Shown piece by piece: positions 51,278 to 59,395 of a stretch of DNA of 64,000 nt. Each line of letters opens with the position of its first letter. Position 1 is the first letter of the stretch. Below the pieces are notes generated by a model that worked only from the letters and a program-made list of their open reading frames with translations, was not told the origin of the DNA and ran no database searches. A program made the position numbers and the translations under genes. The stretch covers positions 1 through 64,000 of the forward strand of contig JAIRRJ010000087.1 of NCBI GenBank assembly GCA_031256035.1, written 5' to 3'. The DNA is from Treponema sp. (GTDB lineage Bacteria; Spirochaetota; Spirochaetia; Treponematales; Breznakiellaceae).

Positions 51278-54168
51278 TGAATAAATCCCCGCCTCCCCTC
51301 TATTTGATTGATGCATATGGTCTGATATACCGTTCTTATTTTGCCTTTCTGACACGTCCGCTGCGAAACAGCTCGGGACGCAATGTTTCCGCGCTGTTTG
51401 GTTTTGCCCGGACAGTTGTGTCGCTGCTGAAAGACGGCGCTCCGTCTGCTGACAACAAGGGAAAACTGCGGGACAAGCCTGAAAAAACGCTGCGGCTTGC
51501 GGCTGTTTTTGATTCGCGGACACCCACTTTCCGGCACAAGATGTATTCTGAGTACAAGGCAAATAGGCAAAAGGCGCCGGAAGATCTTCATGAGCAGATT
51601 CCGCTGGTTGAAGAATTTTTGACAGCTTTAGGGATTCACAGCCTGAGGGCGGACGGTTTTGAAGCTGATGATATTATCGCAACCCTCGCGGAAAAGTGCC
51701 GGAGCGAAAACCGGCAGTGTTACATCCTTTCATCTGACAAAGACCTTTTGCAGCTTGTCGGCGGCGGAATTTTCCAGCTTCGTCCGGCAAAAATTAACAA
51801 GTCTCCGCAAAACGAAAGTCCTGCCGGCACAGGGCCTTCCTGGGAACTTATCGGTCCGGACGAAGTAAAAGCTGAATGGGAAGTAGAGCCGGAAAAGGTG
51901 CTGGACCTCTTGTCCCTTACCGGAGACGCTTCTGACAATGTTCCCGGAGTCAAAGGAATTGGTGAAAAAACAGCGGTCAAGCTGATGGCGCGATACGGTT
52001 CGCTGGATGGCATTTACAAAAACATTGCCGCCATTGAAGGTTCTACCGGAAGAAAAATGTCAGAAGGAAAAGAAAGCGCCTACTTTTCACAATCGCTGAT
52101 CCGCCTGAAAAGCGAAGTGCCATTGCCGGTAAAAAGTATTGATGAACTGACCGTGGAAAATCTTGACCGCTCCGCCGGCGCAAAGGTGCTTCTGCGCGAA
52201 AGTATTCGTCAGAGCGCCAAGCAGCTTGATCCTGACGCAAAGGCCGCGGTCAAAACCGCTGAAAATGAAGAAGCGGCGGAACAAGAGAATTCTGAACAGA
52301 CCGATGATTCACATTTTGCAGTCGCGGATCAAGCCCTTCTCGGTGATGGTGTCTATAAAACAATTCTCGATCTTGGCGAACTTAAGTCCGTACTGGAACA
52401 AGCGGTAAAACAAAAACTTTTAGCGCTGGATTTTGAAACCGATTCACTTGACGCGTGGAATTCCCGTCCTGTCGGCATTTCGCTGGCGGTTAAACCCAAA
52501 GAGGCATATTATGTACCGCTGGCTCCTCACGGTGTAAACGCGGCAGACGGCGGCACACCTCATGATGCGAGTTCAGCCTATAACGATCCTGAAAAAGTAC
52601 GCGACATGCTTACCCCGCTTTTTGCGGATAGCAAAATGATCATAGCGGCGCATAACGCCAAATTTGACTACAAGGTAAGCCGGGGCTGGGGCATTGACCG
52701 CTGGCAATGCAAAATCTGGGATACTATGGTGGCGGCATGGCTTGCCGATCCTGAACGAAACAGCTATTCATTGGATTCTCTTGTCGCGTACACATTCGAC
52801 TGCACACCCATCAGGTATATCGACATTGTGCCGAAGGGCAGCACATTTGACGCAGTTCCTTTGGAAACCGCAACCCGCTACTCAGGTGAAGACGCTGATT
52901 TTTGCCTTAGGCTGAAACATTATCTCGAGCCGGCATTGAAAAAGATCGATGCCTTCGATCTTTTTGAAAATCTTGAAATGCCGCTGCTTCCCATTCTTGC
53001 CGAAATGGAAGGCGAAGGAATCAAAATTGAGCCAAAGGCGCTCACCGGTTACGGCAGAGAACTTGCTGTTGAACTTAACAACATCCAGAATGAGACTTGG
53101 AAAACAGTCGGGCATGAATTCAATCTTGCTTCCACCAAGCAGCTTCAGGATGTGCTTTTTGTCGAGCGCAAACTCACTCCCGGCAAAAAAACAAAAACCG
53201 GCTATTCCACCGATGCGGCGGCGCTTGAAGAACTGGCGAAGGAAGACCCTGTTCCGGCGTTGATCCTCCGCCATCGTACTTTGTCCAAACTAAAATCGAC
53301 TTATGTTGATACGTTAGCTGATATGGCGGACAACAAAGGGAGGCTGCACACCAACTTTGTACAGACGGGAACTGCCACAGGCCGCCTTTCCAGCAGGGAG
53401 CCGAATCTGCAGAATATCCCCATCCGCGCCGAAGAAGGCCGCCGCATCCGGGAGGCTTTTATCGCCCGTACCGGCAGCCTGCTTATTTCCGCCGACTACA
53501 GCCAGATCGAACTGGTAGTGCTGGCGCATCTTTCCGAAGATGAAAACCTTATTTCCGCTTTCAGGGAAGGCAAGGATGTGCACGCCCGCACCGCATCGCT
53601 GATTTTCGGCACCGATGAAGGCAAAATAAATAACGAACAGCGGCGTATTGCGAAGATAATTAACTTCGGTGTGGTTTACGGTATGAGCGCCTTTCGCCTT
53701 GCCAACGAATTGAACATCAGCCGCAGCGATGCAGCGAATTTTATCAGCGCATATTTTAATACTTATTCCGGTGTGCGGAGTTTTATTGAAAATACTATCA
53801 GAAAAACAGAACAGTCAGGCTTTGTTACCACAATCTCAGGCCGCCGCCGCTACATTCCCACGATTAATTCGCGTAACAAAACGGAAAAATCAGCCGCCGA
53901 GCGCATTGCCGTAAACACTCCCATCCAGGGGTCTGCGGCGGACATTGTTAAAACTGCTATGCTTCATCTGGACAGGCGGCTTGCCGCGGAGCAGAGCAAA
54001 GCCTGCCTTTTACTACAGGTTCACGATGAGCTTATCCTTGAATGTCCCGAAAACGCCGCCGCCAAAACGGCAGCATTGGTAAAAGCGGAAATGGAACAGG
54101 CGGCAAGTTTGCGTATCCCCCTTCGCGTAAGCGTGGAAACAGGACGCCGCTGGGGCGATTTTCATTGA
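51277..54168 (+). CDS. polA: DNA polymerase I
   Basis: A 963-residue polymerase with all three domains. The 5' nuclease is at about 1-300 (IDAYGLIYRSYFAF, ADDIIATLA, SSDKDLLQL, GDASDNVPGVKGIG). A charged linker at about 310-345 leads to a 3'-5' exonuclease that keeps the acidic ExoI motif LDFETDSL and the ExoIII region YSGEDADFC, so proofreading is plausible. The polymerase domain has motif A SADYSQIELVVLAHLS, the O-helix region RRIAKIINFGVVYGMS, and motif C QVHDELILE. It serves in Okazaki fragment processing and repair. The start is leaderless by sequence. A 95-bp structured repeat begins at the stop codon. Confidence 0.96.
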   Translation: MNKSPPPLYLIDAYGLIYRSYFAFLTRPLRNSSGRNVSALFGFARTVVSLLKDGAPSADNKGKLRDKPEKTLRLAAVFDSRTPTFRHKMYSEYKANRQKAPEDLHEQIPLVEEFLTALGIHSLRADGFEADDIIATLAEKCRSENRQCYILSSDKDLLQLVGGGIFQLRPAKINKSPQNESPAGTGPSWELIGPDEVKAEWEVEPEKVLDLLSLTGDASDNVPGVKGIGEKTAVKLMARYGSLDGIYKNIAAIEGSTGRKMSEGKESAYFSQSLIRLKSEVPLPVKSIDELTVENLDRSAGAKVLLRESIRQSAKQLDPDAKAAVKTAENEEAAEQENSEQTDDSHFAVADQALLGDGVYKTILDLGELKSVLEQAVKQKLLALDFETDSLDAWNSRPVGISLAVKPKEAYYVPLAPHGVNAADGGTPHDASSAYNDPEKVRDMLTPLFADSKMIIAAHNAKFDYKVSRGWGIDRWQCKIWDTMVAAWLADPERNSYSLDSLVAYTFDCTPIRYIDIVPKGSTFDAVPLETATRYSGEDADFCLRLKHYLEPALKKIDAFDLFENLEMPLLPILAEMEGEGIKIEPKALTGYGRELAVELNNIQNETWKTVGHEFNLASTKQLQDVLFVERKLTPGKKTKTGYSTDAAALEELAKEDPVPALILRHRTLSKLKSTYVDTLADMADNKGRLHTNFVQTGTATGRLSSREPNLQNIPIRAEEGRRIREAFIARTGSLLISADYSQIELVVLAHLSEDENLISAFREGKDVHARTASLIFGTDEGKINNEQRRIAKIINFGVVYGMSAFRLANELNISRSDAANFISAYFNTYSGVRSFIENTIRKTEQSGFVTTISGRRRYIPTINSRNKTEKSAAERIAVNTPIQGSAADIVKTAMLHLDRRLAAEQSKACLLLQVHDELILECPENAAAKTAALVKAEMEQAASLRIPLRVSVETGRRWGDFH

Positions 54169-54262
54169 AATGTTGCATACTTCGCTATGTCCGCGGCGCG
54201 TGACCTCAACCGAGCCACAACGTGGCGAAGGTTCCCCTCTTGACGACTTGCTGAAGCAAGTC
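54168..54262. repeat. 95-bp structured dispersed repeat, copy 2
   Basis: Begins at the last base of polA. It aligns without gaps to 31117-31211, with 10 differences in 95 bp. The inner hairpin (GCCAC-AAC-GTGGC within AACC/GGTT) is identical, and the terminal hairpin GACTTGC-TGAA-GCAAGTC differs by two compensated base pairs plus one loop base. It could act as a 3' end for polA, but the second copy sits in an unrelated gap. Confidence 0.7.
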
Positions 54263-54271
54263 TCTGTTTAA

Positions 54272-54382
54272 CTAGTGTTCTGTCTTATTCAAATGACACA
54301 ATGTTTAGTTAAGGTAAATCCTTATGACATAAGGATTTACCTCATTTTGTTATCTTGGTAACCGAATAAGACAGAACACTAG
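54272..54382. mobile_element. MITE-like element, 111 bp with 19-bp perfect terminal inverted repeats
   Basis: CTAGTGTTCTGTCTTATTC (54272-54290) is the exact reverse complement of 54364-54382. In the centre is a perfect 14-bp hairpin, AGGTAAATCCTTAT with ATAAGGATTTACCT (54312-54342). No coding capacity. Size, perfect termini and central foldback are typical of miniature inverted-repeat transposable elements moved by a transposase elsewhere. A CTAG forms each outer end, so a target duplication cannot be separated from the repeat. The following 54383-54487 holds two short GC-rich hairpins (54441-54457, 54470-54486) and no gene. Confidence 0.75.
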
Positions 54383-54487
54383 CCGTGCCTGACATGTTTG
54401 GTCAGCTAACTAACCTCTTTATTAGCCGCTCCGGCGGCGGCGCCTCCCAAGGAGGCGTTGTCAATCGAAGCCAAACGAAGTTTGGCA

Positions 54488-54706
54488 CTAACAGTCGCAC
54501 TTACCTGCTTTTTCAGCTTCGTAAGCTTTCACAGCCGCACAGGAACTAGTCGTACAATTCGAAGTGGCAACCCCACCACCCTCAACGGCTTCAGTATAAC
54601 AGTCCCCATCAGCAGGACAATCGGAACCGCAGCTTGCCAGTACCAATCCGCCTGCCAACAGTAGGGCAATCAACCCTACTACCAAAAGTCTTTTGCTATT
54701 CTTCAT
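54488..54706 (-). CDS. small cysteine-rich lipoprotein
   Basis: A 72-residue lipoprotein: a signal sequence with lipobox LVLASC (lipid Cys at about residue 26) and a mature part of under 50 residues with seven further cysteines (pairs such as CPADGDC and CDC). Small Cys-rich lipoproteins are frequent in treponemes and unassigned. AGGAGG precedes ATG 54706. The leader contains the hairpin TTACCC/GGGTAA (54727-54748), close upstream of the ribosome-binding site, which could influence translation. Confidence 0.75.
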   Translation of the reverse strand: MKNSKRLLVVGLIALLLAGGLVLASCGSDCPADGDCYTEAVEGGGVATSNCTTSSCAAVKAYEAEKAGKCDC

Positions 54707-54809
54707 AAAATAGCCTCCTCAATTTATTACCCATCTTTATTTGGGTAACTGAAAAATAGAACCGCGCTTGACAAGCGCTATAATGAGAATTTTGCACCAC
54801 TTTCATTAC

Positions 54810-54880
54810 AAAAAAAAAGCGTGTAAAACGCACAATTTTTGAGAGAAAAAGACGAATTTTTGTGCGTAAACGCACAAAAA
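54810..54880 (-). terminator. tandem terminator hairpins after the response-regulator gene
   Basis: Downstream of the regulator stop, on the minus strand, comes a perfect 10-bp hairpin TTTTTGTGCG-TTTA-CGCACAAAAA (54857-54880), then a shorter GCGT/ACGC hairpin followed by nine T (54810-54832). The first has A/T-symmetric arms; the second has the proper T tail. Confidence 0.7.
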
Positions 54881-54905
54881 CGGTGAAAAAAGGGGCTACT
54901 TCAGG

Positions 54906-55523
54906 CTAAAGCTGCTGCATTATTTCTTCGCGGGTGGAAAAACCGGTCTTAAAATAAATCTTGCTGATATAATTTTCTACCGTTCGCAGGTTGATGCCAA
55001 GCGCTTCGGCAATTTGCTTGTTTGTTTTATTTTGCTTTATCAGGTTGATTACAGCGATTTCCTGGTTGCTGAACTTTGAGTAGCTGCGGGCGGCTTCGGT
55101 TAATTTGACATTGAGTTCGCCGGAAATATAGATATTTCCACAGAGGATAGTGTCAAGCGCTTTTAAGAGTTCCGCCTTGCCGCCTGTTTTGGATAAAAAA
55201 CCTGCGGCTCCAAGTTTTAGGGTGGTTTGGATTTTGAATATATCCTCAATGGCGGAACAAACCAGCACAGGCGGCTTTGCCGTTTTTTTTACCGTGCACT
55301 GTTTTTCCAGCAGCGGAAAAAAATCAAGCCCGTTGTCTTCACCTAACATAAGGTCAAGAATAATGATGCGCGGAAGTGTTTGACAGTTTTCTATATAAGC
55401 TGCTGCCTCTGCAAGAGTCTGTGCCTGGGCACACACGGTAAACATGCCCGTATCCTCCAAAATAGAAACGATCCCGGCGTTTACCATTGGGTGATCATCT
55501 ATTAACATTACTTCCATTTTCAC
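54906..55523 (-). CDS. NarL/FixJ-family response regulator
   Basis: A 205-residue regulator. The receiver domain has the acidic pair DDHP, phospho-Asp in IILDLMLGED, and switch residues in VLVCSAI and LSKTGG. The C-terminal LuxR-type HTH is SKFSNQEIAVINLIKQNKTN followed by QIAEALGINLRTVENYISKI. Its ATG overlaps the stop of the kinase gene by 4 bp, so the pair is co-translated. It ends at a double terminator. The likely target, by position, is the divergent membrane-protein gene at 56883. Confidence 0.94.
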   Translation of the reverse strand: MKMEVMLIDDHPMVNAGIVSILEDTGMFTVCAQAQTLAEAAAYIENCQTLPRIIILDLMLGEDNGLDFFPLLEKQCTVKKTAKPPVLVCSAIEDIFKIQTTLKLGAAGFLSKTGGKAELLKALDTILCGNIYISGELNVKLTEAARSYSKFSNQEIAVINLIKQNKTNKQIAEALGINLRTVENYISKIYFKTGFSTREEIMQQL

Positions 55524-56836
55524 ATCCTTGTTTTCAGGGGGAATTCAAGGCAAATGAGCGTGCCCTCTCCAATTTCACTTACAACGGTAAGGTTCCCGCC
55601 AAGAATTACCGCCCGCTCCTTCATGCTCGTAATACCGATATGGTGTGTATCAACAGCTCTCTTGATGTGCCCTCTGTCCGGTTGCAGTCGGAAACCTTTG
55701 CCGTCATCGCCAATGCTGACAAAAACCATCTCCTTCTCTTCTGTGTAACGCATGGTGAGTATTGCCTCTTTTGCCCCGGCGTGTTTTTCGATATTGGCGA
55801 GTGCTTCCTGGACAATGCGGAAAATCTGCAAACGTTTTTCCACGGGAAGCAAATCAAGTTTAATGCGAGGCTGTTCCAAATTAATTTCCGCGCGGCAGTC
55901 AATCCCTGTTTTTTTGCCAAAGTCATAGCAGAGCTGGCGCAGGGCATCGGACAATTCACTGAACCGGAAGTCGGGCGGAATAAGGTTTGTGCATATATCG
56001 CGCGTCTTTTTAATAAGCAAAGACATAAGCGGCACTGTTTGAGCGCTTAACTTTTCACGCTCATCTTTATCATCAGATGCGCCTAACTTTTCCGTTTCCA
56101 AAAGCACAGCGCGCATATCCTGAATAACGGTGTCATGCAGCTCACGGCTAATCCTCGCGCGCTCCTCGTCCTGTGCAAGCATATAGGCGTGCGAAAAAAC
56201 CGCTCCTTCGGCTTCGCGCTGCAATGAACGGTTGAGCGATTGCTGCAAAAACCATATAAAAATGGCAATGCAGATAATAAAACCAATGAGTGTAACCATC
56301 AAACGAAAATAGGATACGCCGATATAGCGCTGCGCTTCCCCGTCAGCTATCAAGAGGCGAATAAGGGCGCGTGTAATTTCTGTCTGAACAAGCCGTGCGC
56401 TTTCATAGTCCCCTGCGGCGGCGGCATCCCTAAACCGCCGCGCCATGTCCTGAGCAAGATGCGCTTCCTCATTATCGGCAAGACGATGCAACGTGATACG
56501 GCGCTGTGGATACGGCGGAAAAGGAATCGCATGGTAACTGCGGTACAAATCCGACTCCAGATATTGCATGAAGGAAAAGTAAAAATCATCGCTTGCTGCG
56601 GCTAATGCCGCGGTATTCGCCGCGCCTGCCGGTGTTTCAGCCACATCGGCAAAAAGCTGCTCAATGCCGCTCCACTTGTCCGCAATGTTTTGAATCTTCT
56701 GGGTATTTCTGTGCTGGAAACTTCGTTGCATGAGGCGCGTATTTTCACCTGCGCCTTTTGCAACGAAGTTTCCCCCGCAAGACGGCGTTAAAAGCAACGG
56801 AAAGATTAAAAACAGGAACAGGCGCGGCTTTGGCAT
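55520..56836 (-). CDS. NarQ/DesK-type sensor histidine kinase with lipobox-like N-terminus
   Basis: A 438-residue kinase (from ATG 56836). The N-terminus PRLFLFLIFPLLLTPSCGG looks like a lipoprotein signal with Cys near residue 20, though the residue before Cys is Ser and the box is not standard. A periplasmic region of about 150 residues follows, then one strong membrane helix (LMVTLIGFIICIAIFIWFL), HisKA_3 with ARISRELHDTVIQDMR (phospho-His), and HATPase_c with IVQEALANIEKHA, IGDDGKGF and GITSMKERA. The frame is open to 56884, but that start would lie inside the divergent promoter. If the lipobox is used, the sensor would be lipid-anchored at its N-terminus in place of a first membrane helix. 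Confidence 0.9.
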   Translation of the reverse strand: MPKPRLFLFLIFPLLLTPSCGGNFVAKGAGENTRLMQRSFQHRNTQKIQNIADKWSGIEQLFADVAETPAGAANTAALAAASDDFYFSFMQYLESDLYRSYHAIPFPPYPQRRITLHRLADNEEAHLAQDMARRFRDAAAAGDYESARLVQTEITRALIRLLIADGEAQRYIGVSYFRLMVTLIGFIICIAIFIWFLQQSLNRSLQREAEGAVFSHAYMLAQDEERARISRELHDTVIQDMRAVLLETEKLGASDDKDEREKLSAQTVPLMSLLIKKTRDICTNLIPPDFRFSELSDALRQLCYDFGKKTGIDCRAEINLEQPRIKLDLLPVEKRLQIFRIVQEALANIEKHAGAKEAILTMRYTEEKEMVFVSIGDDGKGFRLQPDRGHIKRAVDTHHIGITSMKERAVILGGNLTVVSEIGEGTLICLEFPLKTRM

Positions 56837-56870
56837 CTGTTTTAGCGTATACAAAAAAGCGCTTTTAGAG

Positions 56871-56883
56871 TATAGTGGTTCCA
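56871..56883 (+). promoter_or_regulatory. -10 element next to a leaderless ATG (membrane protein)
   Basis: TATAGT (56871-56876), GGTTCC, then ATG at 56883: the 6-nt spacing again. No ribosome-binding site. The region is shared with the divergent kinase gene. Confidence 0.5.
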
Positions 56884-57515
56884 TGAATGTGACCGCTAGC
56901 CAAGTCCGAAAAATACTAAGCAGAAAAACTGTTCAACTTGCCATTCTCTGTGTACTTGCCGCCGGTATGAATGTTGCCCTCTCGGTTCTTGCCAGGGATG
57001 TTCTGCGCTTGCCGCTTTTTTTGGATACGGTGTTTACCGCCGCCATTGCTTTTGCGGCGGGTCTGGTACCCGGCATGATTGTTGCGGTGCTTACCATGCT
57101 TCCTCCCATGATATATTATCACACCATCAATTATTTTGTACTGTGCAGCATTGCGGAAGTTGCGCTGATATGCGCGCTAAAACCAGTCCCGGTGGTCATA
57201 GTCAGATATGCTTCAAAAGAAAAAATAAGCGCTTCATACGCCGCCATTGCCGCAAAGCTTGTGGTTTTGTACATCGCCTGCGCGCTGGGAATAAGTGTAC
57301 TGGGGGGTGTTATTGATACGCTAACGCGCTTCTTACAGGAATCACATTCACCCTGGATTAGTGTGATTGATGTGTTTAAGCCGGCGCTTATAATGAACAA
57401 TCTTCCCGATCTCGCAGTAAACATATTAGCCCGCATTCCTACAAACATGGTTGACCGCTTTATCGTTATTTTTGGAGGGTATGCTATTTCGCGGTTAATA
57501 GTTAAGCATGTGTAG
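56883..57515 (+). CDS. integral membrane protein, ECF-S-like
   Basis: A 210-residue protein with five or six membrane helices. The block LPLFLDTVFTAAIAFAAGLV followed by PGMIVAVLTML resembles the first helices of energy-coupling factor S components and of related sensor membrane domains. No ATPase or ECF-T gene is near. The frame is open from 56730, but I start at ATG 56883 because the extra 51 residues are antisense to the kinase signal sequence and a -10 box lies just upstream. It is divergent from the two-component pair and may be its target or its partner. Substrate unknown. Confidence 0.75.
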   Translation: MNVTASQVRKILSRKTVQLAILCVLAAGMNVALSVLARDVLRLPLFLDTVFTAAIAFAAGLVPGMIVAVLTMLPPMIYYHTINYFVLCSIAEVALICALKPVPVVIVRYASKEKISASYAAIAAKLVVLYIACALGISVLGGVIDTLTRFLQESHSPWISVIDVFKPALIMNNLPDLAVNILARIPTNMVDRFIVIFGGYAISRLIVKHV

Positions 57516-57581
57516 CGAACCGGAGTATTCTTAAAAAATAGACCGATGACCGAACATTTTATCCCTAAAATGTTATATTTT

Positions 57582-57953
57582 TTACTTCTCTTCTTCCAAA
57601 ACAAAATATTGATCTGGCATCGGCCCTGATATATATTTCACATTTATTAATAAAAGAGCCGGCAACACAAGCCAACAAAAAGAATATCCGATAACAACCG
57701 CAACCATAGCACCCGTTTTTTCTTCTGTTCGTAAAGTGCCTTGGTATGTTTTATACCCTTCTTTTTCAATGATTACCTGATAAGATCTCCCTGAATTATT
57801 TTTTATTTTAATTGAATTTATTGGTGTTTGTCCCAATAATTTCCCATTAACTATTACTTTTGCATCAGTTACATTGGCGTTGATATTAACATTAGTAGTG
57901 GCACAACCTAACAACAATGTTCCAACCACTATTAATCCAATAATTTTTTTCAT
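57582..57953 (-). CDS. PEGA-domain lipoprotein
   Basis: A 123-residue lipoprotein. Signal sequence with lipobox TLLLGC (Cys near residue 17), then a PEGA-type repeat: DAKVIVNGKLLGQTPINSIK followed by YQVIIEKEGYKTYQG. A hydrophobic segment (VVIGYSFCWLVLPALLLI) follows near residues 88-106, so the C-terminus may be membrane-associated. ATG 57951-57953 has GGAGG upstream. Function unknown; PEGA domains are common in surface proteins. It marks the start of an AT-rich patch. Confidence 0.8.
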   Translation of the reverse strand: MKKIIGLIVVGTLLLGCATTNVNINANVTDAKVIVNGKLLGQTPINSIKIKNNSGRSYQVIIEKEGYKTYQGTLRTEEKTGAMVAVVIGYSFCWLVLPALLLINVKYISGPMPDQYFVLEEEK

Positions 57954-57965
57954 TTTTTCCTCCAT

Positions 57966-58358
57966 AAATAAAGTCTATATAGATATATTACAATGAGTAT
58001 CATTATTATGTCAAGTATTTTAATGAACCACCGTACTTTACAACGTATTCATATCCATATAATTTTTATCTCTTCCAAAAAATCAATTTTTTCAGATACC
58101 ATTGTATTCTCCTTTACTTTATATTGTTTAATCCCATGTAATATAATTGAACCTTGGACAATTACTTTTGGAAGAAAAGGATTTGATGAAGAAAGTGTCT
58201 ACATTGTTTCAAAACATAAGATTCAAAAAGTTTTTATAGGCGTTAAAGCAATGCTTATTAAACAGTCTTGAATGAATTAAAAACGAAATTAATAACTTGA
58301 ATGATTTTTTATACATTTCTCAAAAAACTAGCACATACAATCCTGTTAGGCGCAGTAC
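57966..58358. other. AT-rich gap with no supported gene
   Basis: About 390 bp of low GC. A plus-strand frame is open from 57993 to 58271, but it has no ribosome-binding site, an odd composition and no recognisable motif; its last 30 residues look somewhat protein-like, so a decayed gene cannot be excluded. No RNA gene, repeat or strong hairpin is seen. Confidence 0.3.
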
Positions 58359-59063
58359 CTATTGCTTAATATTAAAATGTATCTCAAATATATATTTTAT
58401 CTTATTTATAATTATTTCAAAAATATGTTCATTTTCTATTTTGAAAAATAATATTAACAAAACAATTATTATTGGAACAAAATATTTGAGGATATTTCTT
58501 TCCTTATATTCTTTGACAAATGAATTGTCTCTTTGTTTTATCTCTTTATATTCATAAATATATTCCCTATTTTCCTTTTTTGGTTCTAATATACTTAATG
58601 CTTCATCTCTATTTTCTGGATCAATAAATAATAAATATTCTTCATCATTTATAAATACATCATCACATTGGATATTATTTTTTCTTAATAATAAATATTT
58701 ATCAAATACTTCATCATAATTATTTGATTTAAATATACAGTCATCAAATAATGTTTCTATACAAATATTTTCAATTAATTCTTTTGCCAAATATTTATGT
58801 TTATCATCTACATATAATTCAAATGTTTGTGCATCATTTAATTTTCCATTAAATTCTTCTATAGGAATATTTAATTCATCACGACTTTTCCTTCTTTCTG
58901 TTATTCCACTACCTGTTTTCCTATGATAGAAAGTCCATTCTACTTGGATATACAATTTTATACTGGTTACCTGTATATTATTATCAGCCAATAATCTTTT
59001 AATTGCTATAATTCTGTGTTTTTTTGGCGATTGAAATACCATTGCTTCCATATTTAATACCAT
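58359..59063 (-). CDS. DUF2007-like protein with C-terminal membrane anchor
   Basis: A 234-residue AT-rich gene (from ATG 59063; ATG 59051 is an alternative). Two similar segments, one around VFQSPKKHRIIAIKRLLADN and FELYVDDKHKYLAKELI, and a later VFINDEEYLLFIDPENRDEA with LSIL, have the layout of DUF2007 (signal-transducing) repeats: a short strand, a helix, then a Val-Asp strand ending in a helix. A single membrane helix (ILKYFVPIIIVLLILFFKI) is near the C-terminus. The open frame extends 43 codons further upstream but enters the rearranged segment at 59130. Function unknown. Confidence 0.6.
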   Translation of the reverse strand: MVLNMEAMVFQSPKKHRIIAIKRLLADNNIQVTSIKLYIQVEWTFYHRKTGSGITERRKSRDELNIPIEEFNGKLNDAQTFELYVDDKHKYLAKELIENICIETLFDDCIFKSNNYDEVFDKYLLLRKNNIQCDDVFINDEEYLLFIDPENRDEALSILEPKKENREYIYEYKEIKQRDNSFVKEYKERNILKYFVPIIIVLLILFFKIENEHIFEIIINKIKYIFEIHFNIKQ

Positions 59064-59129
59064 ATCATTATAGAAAATTATGGTCAATAGGTATTGCACA
59101 TAACTCTCTACATATGACAAATATGCCAT

Positions 59130-59301
59130 CTGTTTTTTCAACATTCTGCCGCTCAATGGAAACCGCCTGATACATTTTCTGATCATGTCCAATCTCTAAA
59201 AATGCAGCCTTGCCGCAGCCCTTGCTGAGCATGCTCTGACACCGCCGGAAAATCATGGGCGCGTATTTATTGTAAGAGGCTTCAATGTCAATGTTCCCCA
59301 T
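59130..59301 (-). pseudogene. rearranged scar: sigma-factor start joined to a fragment of the DsbA-like gene
   Basis: From ATG 59301 the frame reads MGNIDIEASYNKYAPMIFRR, like the region-2 start of an ECF-type sigma factor, for about 26 residues. It then changes character and passes through MYQAVSIERQNVEK, which is identical to an internal part of the DsbA-like protein at 59396-59887. The shared DNA is about 38 bp (59136-59174 and 59618-59656) with one mismatch. The frame ends after 77 codons. I read this as fragments joined by recombination and not as a working gene. Confidence 0.6.
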
Positions 59302-59395
59302 GTTTCCTTTTCCTGATTACACAACTAATATAACACCGGGGAAGATGAAAACTGCACCCTGACGAGAAAAAAAACTTATTTGATTAAGGTTTATT

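Noticed and set aside
56730-56882. N-terminal extension of 51 residues for the membrane protein at 56883
   Set aside because: It is antisense to the kinase signal sequence, is basic and non-conserved, and the ATG at 56883 has its own -10 box.
57993-58271. 92-codon AT-rich open frame in the gap after the PEGA lipoprotein
   Set aside because: No ribosome-binding site, odd composition and no recognisable motif. Kept only as a possible gene remnant.
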